Source: Streptomyces hainanensis (GTDB lineage Bacteria; Actinomycetota; Actinomycetes; Streptomycetales; Streptomycetaceae). Taken from it: a stretch of 32,349 nucleotides of DNA. This document shows, piece after piece, positions 15,508 through 23,881 of this stretch (position 1 is its first letter; each line of letters starts with the position of its first letter). The position numbers were made by a program, and so were the translations under genes. A model generated the notes under the pieces. The model was not told the DNA's origin and searched no databases. It saw nothing but the letters and a program-made list of their open reading frames with translations. The stretch is taken from NCBI RefSeq assembly GCF_004348415.1, contig NZ_SMKI01000020.1:1-32349 (forward strand). The letters run 5' to 3'.

Positions 15508-16589
15508 CGGACAGCTCCGGAGCCGTCCTCGAGAGCGGCGTCGAGGTCGTCGATCTGGGCCTCCGACCCGCTCTGGGCGGCGGCGATGGCGGAGTGCACC
15601 ATGGCGACGGTCCTCAGATTGTCGGCCGCTTCGCCCCAGGGAACGGTTCCGGTGGCGAGTGCCTCGGCGAACTCGCCCAGGACTGGCGATACTTGAGCGA
15701 CCGGGTTCTCGTCGAACGCGGCGTCGTGGGCGGTGAAGGTCACCGGGTCGGCGAGGCTGCGGTCCACCGGTTCGCTGCGGACCTGGCCCGCCCCGTCCCA
15801 CTCGGCGCTGCCACCGGGGCCCTCGGCCCGCCACCGTCCGCCCCAGGGGGTGGGCCGGTCTGGCCGGTGCCAGGAACCGGAGTAGTGGAATCGGGAACCG
15901 TCGCTCATCGTGAACAGCGCGTTGGCCTGAGGTGGACCCGCGTACCCTGAGTCCGGGTGGGAGACGGTGTCGCACCGGACGGACACGGCCCGCGCTCCGG
16001 TCAGGAAGCGCGCGGTGTCGAAGGCGTGCACCGCCATGTCGGTCAGCAGCGGCTGCGCGAGCCGGGCCCGGAACCCGGTGGCCGGATAGTCGCGTCCGAA
16101 CTCCGTGGACAGCGTGTCCAGGCTGCCGAGACGGCCGATGGCCGACTTGAGATGCCCGGTTCCCGGCTGATGGCGCCGGGATTGGCCCACCATCAGGAGC
16201 CGTCCGGTGGAACGCGCCTCGCGGGTGAGCGCGACGGCCTGGTCCAGATGGCCGGTGAACGGCTTCTCCGTCAGCACGGACAGCCCGCCGCGCAGGGCCG
16301 AGAGGATCACCTGGTGGTGGGCGTCCGGCGGAGTGGCGTTGACGCATGCGTCCGCGGCGACCTCCGGGAGGAGGTCCAGGCTCGCCGCGACCGGCGTGCC
16401 GGGCTTCCGCAGCCGGATGGTGAGCCCCTTCGCCCGGCGTATGTCGGTGTCCACCACAGCGACGAGGTCGAACCGGGGGTCCAGGTGCACGGCCCGTGCC
16501 CAGGCGAGCCCCATGGCCCCGGCTCCGGCCACGACGATCCGTAGCGGCCTGCCGTGGACGCGGTGGGTGAACGGCGGTTCAGTGGTCAT
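15504..16589 (-). CDS. Gfo/Idh/MocA family NAD(P)-dependent oxidoreductase
   Basis: Sugar or cyclitol dehydrogenase-type protein of 361 residues. The Rossmann start reads LRIVVAGAGAMGLAWARAV, then VAVVDTDIRRAKGL, ACVNATPPDAHHQVILSAL and the family signature LSVLTEKPFTGHLDQAV, where the Lys is usually catalytic. The C-terminal sheet has LTDMAVHAFDTARFLTGA, with the His-x-x-Asp typical of substrate binding in inositol and sugar dehydrogenases. It is first in a coupled trio with the nitrilase and LLM genes. The 142 bp before it, after the PKS stop, hold no gene. Likely oxidises or reduces a sugar or inositol intermediate. The product structure cannot be assigned from the sequence. Confidence 0.92.
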   Translation of the reverse strand: MTTEPPFTHRVHGRPLRIVVAGAGAMGLAWARAVHLDPRFDLVAVVDTDIRRAKGLTIRLRKPGTPVAASLDLLPEVAADACVNATPPDAHHQVILSALRGGLSVLTEKPFTGHLDQAVALTREARSTGRLLMVGQSRRHQPGTGHLKSAIGRLGSLDTLSTEFGRDYPATGFRARLAQPLLTDMAVHAFDTARFLTGARAVSVRCDTVSHPDSGYAGPPQANALFTMSDGSRFHYSGSWHRPDRPTPWGGRWRAEGPGGSAEWDGAGQVRSEPVDRSLADPVTFTAHDAAFDENPVAQVSPVLGEFAEALATGTVPWGEAADNLRTVAMVHSAIAAAQSGSEAQIDDLDAALEDGSGAVR

Positions 16590-16731
16590 GGTGCCCCCAC
16601 CCGCCGTCGGTGCGGGCCTGGTCGGCCGTGCTGTCCGCGTGCTCCATCCGCACCGTCCTCATCCTGCGTTGTAAGAGTGACGAACGTCGGCCACCACCGG
16701 CCGCTCCGTCCTGAGACGTGGGTGTGTCGCT

Positions 16732-19308
16732 TCATCGGGGGGCGGCCGTGTGGAAGGACACGGCGGGGCCGTGGTGCTCGGTCTCGATGTAGGAGGTGAG
16801 GGCTCGCAGCGACGGGTGGTCGACAACGATCCCGGCGTCGATGTCGATGCCGTATACGTCGCCCAGCTGGCCGATGAGCCCCACCAGTGAGATCGAGTCG
16901 AAGCCGAGGTCCAGCAGGTCCGCCTCCGTGTCGATCTGCGACTCGTCGACCAGGAGGTAGGCCGTGGCGATGAGGCGGAGTTCGCGCTCGATGGCGAGAC
17001 GCAGCGGCGAAGGACGCTGCCCTGACGCGGCGCCGGCCGGGCCGGCCGACGGGGCGGCGGCCGGCGCGGGCGCCGTTCCGGGTGGAGCGCTGTCGGTGTG
17101 CGACGTGGTATCGGCGGGGGCGTCCGGTACCTCTTCGGCCGCCGCCCAGTGGCGCTTGCGGTCGAACGGGTAGGCGGGCAGAGTCGCCCGGACCGGCCGC
17201 GGCGCGGGCCAGAGACGCAACCAGTCGACCGGAACTCCCTGGGTCCATAGCCGCGCAAGCGGCGGCAGCCGCCGCTTCGCGGTCAGAGCGGCGAGGTAGT
17301 CGGCTCCTTCCTCGCCGTCGAGCAGGAGCGCGTCCGCGCCGTCCGGGCCCACGACGCCATGCCACACCGGTGGTGCCACTTCGTCGCGGAGGAACCCGGT
17401 GAGCCCGGCCAGCAGGTCTTCGACGCCGTGGGCGACCACGGCGAGACGCACCGGCATCTCCTTGCGACCGACCTGAGACGTGTACGCAAGGGCCCGCAAG
17501 GACGGTGGCTCCGTGCCAAGCAGCCGTACCGTGCGTGCCACCAGGGTCCTCAACTGTGGGGAGGTCCGGGCCGAGAGCAGGAACACGTTCTCGCCGGCTG
17601 TCGCGGACTCGTCGGATTCCGCTGCTGGTGCGGCCCGCGGACCCGGGTACTCCTCGACGACCACATGGGCGTTGGACCCGCCCGCCCCGAAGGCACTGAC
17701 GCCGGCACGACGGGGCACCCCCGGATCGGTGGTCCACTCGGTGAGCTCGACAGGGAAGGAGAAGTGCCCCGACAAGTTCTCGATCTTGGGGTTGATCGCT
17801 TCGAGATGGATGCACGGAGCGATCTGACGGTGTTTCAACTGAAGCAGGACCTTGGTCAGTCCGGCGATGCCGGATGCCCCTTCCAGGTGACCGATGTTCG
17901 CCTTGGCCGACCCCACGGCACAGCGAGCTCCCTCCCGGGCGCCGTTCGTGCCGGCGCCGTGCAGCGCCGCGCTCAGCCCGGCCAGTTCGATGGGGTCGCC
18001 GAGTTCCGTCCCCGTGCCGTGGGCTTCGACGTAGCTGATGGTGGCCGGGGGGATTCCGGCCCTGCGGAGGGTCTCGGTCACCAGCTCTGCCTGAGCCACG
18101 GAGCTCGGCACGGTGAAACCGGAGGTGCGTCCAGCGGTGTTGACGAAGCTCGCCTTGATCACACCCCAGATCCGGTCGTTGTCCGCGAGGGCGGCCTCCA
18201 GCGGCTTGAGCAGGACCGCGCCCACGCCTTCGCCCGGGACGAAACCATCCGCGCCGGCATCGAAGGCCTTGCACCGTCCGTCCGCCGACAACATGTTCAT
18301 GGCCGCGAGTCCGGCCAGATGCGCCGGGTGGAGGATGAGGTTCACCCCTCCCGCGATGGCCATGCGGCACTCCTCGCGCCGCAGGCTCTCGCACGCGAGA
18401 TGGACCGCGGTGAGGGACGAGGAGCAGGCGGAGTTGACCGCGAAACTGGGTCCCTGGAGGTCGAACTGGTAGGACACCCGGTTTGCCACGAGCCATGGCT
18501 GTGCGTCGGGTCCGACGAGTCGGCCGCTGGTCCAGCCGGCCGCTCCCATCCGGCCGTAGGTGTCGTACATCGTCCCCACGAACACGCCGGTGGACTTCTC
18601 GTGGGTGGAGGCACCGAGATATCCCGTCTCCTCCAGGAGGTTCCAGGCTGTCTCCAGGAAGAGACGTTCCTGCGGATCCATCTCGGCGGCGCTGCTGGGA
18701 AGGATGTTGAAGAAGTCCGCGTCGAAACCGCTGACATCGTCCAGGAACGCGCCCCACTTGCCGTACGTCTTGTGCGGCTGCCCGCGGCGCGGGTCGTAGT
18801 ACCGCCGCCAGTCCCAGCGGTCTTCGGGGACCTCGGTCACGCGGTGGGAACCGGTCCTGAGCGTGTCCCAGAAAGCGTCGATGTCGGGGGAACCGGGATA
18901 GCGGCCGCTGACCCCGATCACCGCCACATCGCCGTTTCGCGGAGGCACTGCAACCGGGGTCCCGGCTGCGGCGGTGGGCAGGGGCTCTTCGGCCAGCGCC
19001 TCCTCGGGCGTCGCGCCCAGGAGGTCCGCGAGGGCGGCGGTGTGCGATGTGCGCAGGTGCGCGGCCAGCTCCGCGACCGACCGGTGGTCGAACATCAAGG
19101 TCATGGGCACCTGGCCGAGGTCATGGTCGAAGCGGGCCGTGATGTTCAGCCGCGTCAGGGAGTCCAGGGCCAGTTCGTCCAGCGGGCCGTCGACGCGACG
19201 TGCCTGGATGCCGAGCACCTCGGCGACGACTTCGCGTACATAGTGCAGAACGGCATCCGGAGACGGGAGGTCAGCAGCCCGCGGAGTGGCGGAGTCCACT
19301 ACGGTCAT
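16732..19308 (-). CDS. AT-less polyketide synthase protein, ACP-KS-ACP
   Basis: Single-module synthase of 858 residues. ACP1 (about 15-95) carries the phosphopantetheine Ser50 in LALDSLTRL. The ketosynthase (about 118-545) opens VAVIGVSGRYPGSPDIDAFW and has RWDWRRYYDPRRGQPHKTYGKWG, a style typical of trans-AT synthases. The triad is complete: Cys295 in VNSACSSSL, His430 in EAHGTGTELGDP, His474 in ANIGHLEGASG. A docking-like region (about 560-715) ends LPAYPFDRKRHWA. ACP2 (about 760-850) has Ser805 in LGFDSISLVGL. No AT, KR, DH or TE is present, so malonyl loading must come in trans. ATG 19308 is used because GGAAAGG precedes it; an upstream ATG at 19356 has no such site. It probably performs one extension of an acyl or aryl starter. 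Confidence 0.93.
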   Translation of the reverse strand: MTVVDSATPRAADLPSPDAVLHYVREVVAEVLGIQARRVDGPLDELALDSLTRLNITARFDHDLGQVPMTLMFDHRSVAELAAHLRTSHTAALADLLGATPEEALAEEPLPTAAAGTPVAVPPRNGDVAVIGVSGRYPGSPDIDAFWDTLRTGSHRVTEVPEDRWDWRRYYDPRRGQPHKTYGKWGAFLDDVSGFDADFFNILPSSAAEMDPQERLFLETAWNLLEETGYLGASTHEKSTGVFVGTMYDTYGRMGAAGWTSGRLVGPDAQPWLVANRVSYQFDLQGPSFAVNSACSSSLTAVHLACESLRREECRMAIAGGVNLILHPAHLAGLAAMNMLSADGRCKAFDAGADGFVPGEGVGAVLLKPLEAALADNDRIWGVIKASFVNTAGRTSGFTVPSSVAQAELVTETLRRAGIPPATISYVEAHGTGTELGDPIELAGLSAALHGAGTNGAREGARCAVGSAKANIGHLEGASGIAGLTKVLLQLKHRQIAPCIHLEAINPKIENLSGHFSFPVELTEWTTDPGVPRRAGVSAFGAGGSNAHVVVEEYPGPRAAPAAESDESATAGENVFLLSARTSPQLRTLVARTVRLLGTEPPSLRALAYTSQVGRKEMPVRLAVVAHGVEDLLAGLTGFLRDEVAPPVWHGVVGPDGADALLLDGEEGADYLAALTAKRRLPPLARLWTQGVPVDWLRLWPAPRPVRATLPAYPFDRKRHWAAAEEVPDAPADTTSHTDSAPPGTAPAPAAAPSAGPAGAASGQRPSPLRLAIERELRLIATAYLLVDESQIDTEADLLDLGFDSISLVGLIGQLGDVYGIDIDAGIVVDHPSLRALTSYIETEHHGPAVSFHTAAPR

Positions 19309-19369
19309 CCTTTCCGCGTGAGGAGGCCGGGCAAGGGCATGGCGCGGGTGTGCCATGCGGATCGGGGCC

Positions 19370-20308
19370 TCATGCGGCCATGTCGACTTTGATCACGGTG
19401 GCCAGTGAGAGCATGCTTCCCGCGCCGTGGTGGAGGACCGGGTGCGCCTTGTGACCGCCCAGCCGCCAGGTGCAGGCGCTGATCGGCTGGTGCGAGGGCC
19501 ACTGGTCCCGCTCGAGTAGGTCCCAACTCGTCAGCAGGTTGAGCAGATGAGGGTCCAGGGACACCTGCCGTCCGTCGAACTCGACCTCGGTCCAGGCATG
19601 CTCGATCGAGTAGGGGACTGCGAGGAGGAACCCGAAGGACGGCCGCGCGGTGATTCCTCGAAGGGTCGCCTCGGCCACCAGGAGGGCGACCGCGAGCGCG
19701 CAGTCGGCGAGGTTCGTCTCCCGTGCGAACCCGATGTCGCCTCGCAACTCCTCCGGGAGGAGGTGGTAGTGCAGAGGAGAAACCAGGGCGGCGAGGTCGC
19801 GCACCTCCTGCGGAACGTCGGTGTCCGGCGCGACGATCCGGTCGCGTACCAGGTATCGGTGACCGTCCGGCGACTCGGTGAACCCTGGCTGTGCTCGGAG
19901 GGCCGCGGAGGCCTCGTAGGCGCACTCGCCCGGATGGCCGGGGGCGGGACATCTGGGCCGGATCTCCACCTCGAAGGTGGTGGCCGCGGAGCCGGCCGTG
20001 GCACGCAAGGTGTTCGCCCAGCCGCGCATGGCCATGCTTCGGGCGGACGGCAGCCGCAGCGCGAGTGACGCGTTGGCCAGATCCAGCCGGTCGTAGCGGG
20101 GTCCGTCTGGCCCGCCCCGGCAGGGCAGCCCGAGGTCCGTGAACCTCTCGAGGAGGGTGTGGTCGAGGCGATGTTCCCAGGCGGCGTCCCGTACGGTCTG
20201 GACGAACTCGCGGTAACGATCCGGGACTTGCCGGATGCGTGCCACGACGGGACGCAGAACGGCGTCGGCCACAGCCGGGCCGACCGGACGCGGTGCTGCC
20301 TGGCGCAT
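19370..20308 (-). CDS. Transglutaminase-fold protein, candidate amide-bond former
   Basis: Protein of 312 residues with a papain-like transglutaminase core. The triad is visible at normal spacing: Cys203 in NLADCALAV, His237 in SIEHAWTEV, Asp252 in VSLDPHLL. The N-terminal 120 residues are a helical and sheet region I do not recognise. AdmF of the andrimid pathway is a precedent in which a transglutaminase homologue joins two carrier-bound acyl pieces by an amide. Here it precedes the ACP-KS-ACP gene by 61 bp on the same strand, which supports release of an ACP thioester onto an amine. A protease or plain hydrolase role is possible. ATG 20308 is preceded by GGGAGG; the longer frame start lies in the decayed SDR relic. 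Confidence 0.85.
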   Translation of the reverse strand: MRQAAPRPVGPAVADAVLRPVVARIRQVPDRYREFVQTVRDAAWEHRLDHTLLERFTDLGLPCRGGPDGPRYDRLDLANASLALRLPSARSMAMRGWANTLRATAGSAATTFEVEIRPRCPAPGHPGECAYEASAALRAQPGFTESPDGHRYLVRDRIVAPDTDVPQEVRDLAALVSPLHYHLLPEELRGDIGFARETNLADCALAVALLVAEATLRGITARPSFGFLLAVPYSIEHAWTEVEFDGRQVSLDPHLLNLLTSWDLLERDQWPSHQPISACTWRLGGHKAHPVLHHGAGSMLSLATVIKVDMAA

Positions 20309-20430
20309 CAGACTGTCCCTCCCATGGTCCTGATGTTCTGCCCGTTGACCCGGCGCGTGTCCGGGGACACCGGAAGGCCCGCCATGCCGGCCATGTCCTC
20401 GGGCCGGCCGAGTCTGCCGAACTCCGTGCT
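20308..20430 (-). pseudogene. Relic of an SDR C-terminus
   Basis: In the minus frame ending just at the transglutaminase start codon, about 40 residues read STEFGRLGRPEDMAG, MAGLPVSPDTRRVNGQNIR and TMGGTV, the standard last strand and helix of a short-chain dehydrogenase (compare LGRPEDIA and VTGQNIRVDGG). No Rossmann start, active-site Ser or YxxxK can be found upstream in any frame. It looks like the tail of a deleted reductase whose stop lies against the transglutaminase start, so the lost gene would have been the first of the minus-strand operon. Confidence 0.65.
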
Positions 20431-20930
20431 GTGACGCGGCCGCCGGAGCACTTCTGATGGCGTCGACCTGTTCCTCGCTCGTCTCGGGGGATTCGAGCAA
20501 TGCATGGCCCTGGCGTCGTTGGCGAGGATTTCACGTCCGCCACCGTGCTTTTCGGTTTCTTTGAGGATTCGGCTCTCGATGCGTGAGGGGCGGCCATTCA
20601 TCGCGAGCGAACCAGTGCGGGGCATGCGACTAAGGCGCTTTCTGCCGTTGCCTCGGAAGCTACCCCCTCGGCGGAAAGAGTTCAATCCAGCAACATCAAC
20701 TTGGCTTGATCTTGCTCACGTATTTCACGTCGGAAGTCTAAGTATGCCCCATTCCCATTCCTTTGGGTGAGGTGACTTGATCTTTGATGTGCGTTGTGTC
20801 CCATTTCGACAGGCCGACCTAGTGGCTCGTTTCGGCCAGGGAATACCACCGCCGCATCAATCGGGCGCCAAGGTTGCCGGCTGATCGATCACGCGGATGT
20901 TTGACCTTGACAAGAGGTACGTGCACTGGC
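20431..20930. promoter_or_regulatory. Divergent intergenic region between the two cluster arms
   Basis: About 500 bp with no supported gene. The part from roughly 20690 to 20920 is clearly A/T-richer than the coding DNA around it. It must hold the promoters for the minus-strand arm (first intact gene at 20308) and the plus-strand arm (GT8 at 20931). I could not single out convincing -10/-35 pairs or an operator palindrome. Confidence 0.5.
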
Positions 20931-21899
20931 ATGGTCGCTTCGCTCGACCTGGCTTCCGCAGTAGTCCTTATCGGGAAGGCGTATGAATTCATGCCGCTCG
21001 GGTATGGTGCACACGGTCAAATTCCGCAGCCCACGCTGGTATTCGCAATCAACGACGCCTACAGCCTTCCGCTTACCGTCGCGTGGCAGTCACTGTGTGA
21101 CGCGGACCCCGAACTCTCCGCGCGCCTGGATGTGCACGTCCTGTTCGAAGAACTTTCGGAGGAGTCCGCGCAAAGGCTCCGCTGGCACGCTGGCCGACTG
21201 GGCCTGAAAGTCCAGTTGCGGCAGATTCGGCTCGCCCCGCTCGGCTATCCCGTTGCCTTCGGTGGTTCCCAGGCCAACTATCTGCGGCTCATGATCCCGG
21301 AGATCTTCGCCGACCACGAGCGAGTGCTCTATCTCGACGCCGACCTCCTCGTGCGGGGCAGCCTGGGGCCGTTGCTCGACACGGTTCCGCTCGACGCGCC
21401 GATCGCGGCGGTACGTGATCCGGTGAATCCCACCCTGGGACACGGCCGGGCGCTGCCCGGATGGTCGTCCCTCGGGCTTCCCCAGGACCGCGAGTACTTC
21501 AACTCGGGGGTCCTGCTGATCGACCCGGCGGCCTGTATCGCTGAAGGAACGTTTCGGCGGGCTCTCGAATTCATCGCCGAGCATCCCCAGCACATCAGAC
21601 TCTGGGACCAGGACGCGCTCAATTGGGCGGCTGACGACCGTTGGCACCGACTGACCCCTCGCTGGAACGTGTTCCCCTTCTCCTCTCTGCTGAAGTCCCG
21701 CTGGATCCGCTACGGCGCGGAGGACCTGGTTCCGATTTCCGAGCTACTCGAGCTGGAGAACGAAGCCACGGTCCTGCACTTCGCCACCCCGGCCAAGCCC
21801 TGGCAGGGCCTGCTCCCGGACGGCCCTGCCAATTCGCTGTACCAGATCTGTCTGCGTTCTGTCCGGGAGGCGGACGCGGCGATGGCCGGACAGCACTGA
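20931..21899 (+). CDS. Glycosyltransferase family 8 (GT-A, retaining)
   Basis: Cytoplasmic glycosyltransferase of 322 residues. The fold begins PTLVFAINDAYSLPLTVAWQSL and the metal-binding DxD is in VLYLDADLLVRGSLGPLL. YFNSGVLLIDPAA, LWDQDALNWAADDRW and the end motif VLHFATPAKPWQG are typical of GT8. Members use UDP-galactose, UDP-glucose or glucuronate and keep the anomeric form. The start is uncertain: ATG 20931 follows AAGAGG at 13 bases, a TTG at 20874 and an ATG at 20991 are also in frame, and the conserved domain begins only after 20991. It is the first gene of the plus-strand arm, 70 bp before the free ACP. One of three different GT families in the cluster. Confidence 0.9.
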   Translation: MVASLDLASAVVLIGKAYEFMPLGYGAHGQIPQPTLVFAINDAYSLPLTVAWQSLCDADPELSARLDVHVLFEELSEESAQRLRWHAGRLGLKVQLRQIRLAPLGYPVAFGGSQANYLRLMIPEIFADHERVLYLDADLLVRGSLGPLLDTVPLDAPIAAVRDPVNPTLGHGRALPGWSSLGLPQDREYFNSGVLLIDPAACIAEGTFRRALEFIAEHPQHIRLWDQDALNWAADDRWHRLTPRWNVFPFSSLLKSRWIRYGAEDLVPISELLELENEATVLHFATPAKPWQGLLPDGPANSLYQICLRSVREADAAMAGQH

Positions 21900-21924
21900 C
21901 ACTGTCCGAGCCTTCACACACCCA

Positions 21925-21943
21925 CGCCGCATAGCTTGCGGCG
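21925..21943 (+). terminator. Short hairpin between GT8 and ACP genes
   Basis: CGCCGCA at 21925-21931 pairs with TGCGGCG at 21937-21943 around a 5-nt loop. At 7 bp with no T-tract it may only slow or attenuate transcription between the two genes. Confidence 0.3.
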
Positions 21944-21969
21944 GAATCCCGACGTCCTGGGGAGACCAG

Positions 21970-22221
21970 ATGGCCGACCGTCAGTACATTGTCGAGTCCG
22001 TTCAGCAGCGCCTGCGCGAGGTGGTGCCCGACCTGCGTGAGGAGACCCTGGACGCGGACAAGGACCTCCGGGAATTCGCCGGCTTCGACTCGTTGGGGGT
22101 CCTGGAGATCCTCGTATGGCTGGAGTCCGAGTTCTCGCTGGTCATTCCCGACGAGGAGCTGAATATCGACAACTTCAGCTCCGTGGGAAAGATGGCCGAC
22201 TACGTCGTCGACCACCGCTGA
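21970..22221 (+). CDS. Free-standing acyl carrier protein
   Basis: Acidic carrier protein of 83 residues, the normal length for a discrete ACP. The phosphopantetheine attachment site is Ser41 in FAGFDSLGVLEILVWLE, followed by helix III and the IPDEELNIDNFSSVGKMADYV end typical of type II carriers. A GGGGAG site lies just before the ATG. It is followed after 45 bp by the adenylating enzyme, which very likely loads it; the pair resembles loading systems that prime a starter acid. The KS protein has its own two ACPs, so this one may carry the starter or an amine or acid partner for the condensation-domain protein. No phosphopantetheinyl transferase is in the window. Confidence 0.93.
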   Translation: MADRQYIVESVQQRLREVVPDLREETLDADKDLREFAGFDSLGVLEILVWLESEFSLVIPDEELNIDNFSSVGKMADYVVDHR

Positions 22222-22266
22222 CCGACCCGTCCTTGTCCCGTCCAACGCCGAACGAGGAGTGCTGTC

Positions 22267-23787
22267 ATGGGAGTGGAAAGCGTCTTCGCGGCAGTGCGGG
22301 ACTCGACGGCCCGCTGGCCGGAGGCAACGGCTCTCATCTCCCCCGACCGCGCCTGGTCCCGTGGCGACCTGCTCGCCGCCGCTGAGCGGTTCGCCGAAAG
22401 GCTGGCGGCCGGGCGGTCCCACCCCCGCCGCGTCGTGGCGGAGCTGACCGACCCGGCCGCCACCGCGGTGGTGACGCTCGGCTGTGATCTGGCCGGGATC
22501 AGTGTGGTGCACCGTGACCCGGACCTCGCGCGGCCGATGGCCGACACGTCCCGGGCCCACGGGGCGAGCGACCTGCTGTTCCACGACGGCGGAACCAGGC
22601 CGCCCGGGCCGCGGGACGTTCTCTGGAGCGAGGCCCTCACCCTGTGGGGAGGACCGCCGGAGGGCGATCCTCCCGCGGACCGGGTGCGGCCCGCCGCTCC
22701 GGCGGGCCGCACCGGGCCGCCGGCGACGGCCGCCGTGCCGCCCGGCAGCCAGATCTTCCTCACCTCCGGCTCCACCGGGACACCCACCGGAGTCGTCCGC
22801 ACCGCGGTCTCCGTCCTCGCGGACGCCCGGCGAGTGGGCGAGTTCCTGGGCTACGGCCCTGACCGTCCCGTCGTGTCGGCCGCGCCCCTCTTCCACGCCT
22901 ACGGCTTCAACTACGGCCTGATCGCACCGCTGTTGTTCGGGGCCGTGGTGCGCTGCTGTCCGAGCCGGTCGGTCCCCTCCCAGCTCGCGCGGGCTGTGGC
23001 GGAGACCGGTGCCCACACGCTGATCGCGCTCCCACTCCACTACGGTCTGCTGAGTGTGCCTGACGAAGGCGGACGGCGGGGGAACGGGTCCGGCGCCCCT
23101 TCCGCGGGTCCGGCCGGTCTCGCCGGCCTGCGCCAGGCGGTCTCCGCGGGTGCCCCGCTGGCGGCGGGGACAGCCGCGAGGATCACCCGCCGGTTCGGGT
23201 TCCGCTTCTACGACTGCTACGGATCCTCGGAAGTCGGTGCCGTTTCGCTGACGCGCCTGGTGGGAGACGAGTCCGCCGACGACGTCGCCATACCGCTGCC
23301 GGGCGTTGACACCCGCGTCGAGGAGGGCGAACTCCTCCTGCGGTCCTCGTCGCTGGCGGCGGGCCGGACGACATTCGACGGGGCGACGATGACACCGCTG
23401 GCAGGTGACGACGGCTGGTACCGCACCGGTGACCTTGCCGGGCTCGCCGGGGACACGCCCGGGGGCTTCCGCCTGATGGGCCGCCTCGGCTCCCTGATCA
23501 ACGTCGCGGGCAAGAAGGTCAGTCCGGCCGAGGTCGAACGGGTGCTGGCGGCACATCCCGCGGTGGCCGAGGTACAGGTGGTGGGAGCGGCCGACGCCGC
23601 GCGCGGGCAGGTGCCCGTTGCCCGTGTCGTCCTCCGGGACAGCACCCCGACAGCGGAGCTGATCGGCTGGTGCAGGGATCGGCTGACGCCGCACCAAGTC
23701 CCGCGCGGCATTCATCTGGTGGCGGAGCTGCCTCGGTCGGCCGCCGGTAAGCCGGTAGCCGATCCCGCCCGTGACGGATCCGGGTGA
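22267..23787 (+). CDS. Acyl-adenylating enzyme (acyl/aryl-AMP ligase)
   Basis: ANL-family enzyme of 506 residues that activates a carboxylic acid with ATP and transfers it to a thiol. The ATP loop is FLTSGSTGTPTGVV near 162. The acyl pocket region has FHAYGFNYGLI near 213. The A5 motif reads FYDCYGSSEVGAVS, A7 is WYRTGDLAG, A8 RLGSLINVAGKKVSPAEVE, and the catalytic Lys is in RSAAGKPV near the C-terminus. The gene begins 45 bp after the free ACP with a GAGGAG site, so the ACP rather than CoA is the likely acceptor. Substrate candidates are 4-hydroxybenzoate from the chorismate lyase at 3951-4475 or another acid; the pocket residues cannot be read safely by eye. Confidence 0.92.
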   Translation: MGVESVFAAVRDSTARWPEATALISPDRAWSRGDLLAAAERFAERLAAGRSHPRRVVAELTDPAATAVVTLGCDLAGISVVHRDPDLARPMADTSRAHGASDLLFHDGGTRPPGPRDVLWSEALTLWGGPPEGDPPADRVRPAAPAGRTGPPATAAVPPGSQIFLTSGSTGTPTGVVRTAVSVLADARRVGEFLGYGPDRPVVSAAPLFHAYGFNYGLIAPLLFGAVVRCCPSRSVPSQLARAVAETGAHTLIALPLHYGLLSVPDEGGRRGNGSGAPSAGPAGLAGLRQAVSAGAPLAAGTAARITRRFGFRFYDCYGSSEVGAVSLTRLVGDESADDVAIPLPGVDTRVEEGELLLRSSSLAAGRTTFDGATMTPLAGDDGWYRTGDLAGLAGDTPGGFRLMGRLGSLINVAGKKVSPAEVERVLAAHPAVAEVQVVGAADAARGQVPVARVVLRDSTPTAELIGWCRDRLTPHQVPRGIHLVAELPRSAAGKPVADPARDGSG

Positions 23788-23881
23788 CGCTCCTCGGCCC
23801 AAGGTGGTCTCACCGCATCCCCGTGTCACCAAGTGGCGTGCCAGAAACAATAGTTGACGCATCGTTCATTGAGGCAGGTTC

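Noticed and set aside
17359..19392. 677-residue plus-strand open frame opposite the KS gene
   Set aside because: Shadow of the ketosynthase protein; no domain and no ribosome site.
21619..23862. 747-residue minus-strand open frame opposite the ACP and adenylating enzyme genes
   Set aside because: Low-complexity Gly/Arg/Pro-rich text with no recognisable domain, opposite genes with intact motifs; a GC-rich shadow.
23788..23881. Promoter with TTGACG before the first ABC gene
   Set aside because: A TTGACG hexamer is present but I could not find a convincing -10 at proper spacing.
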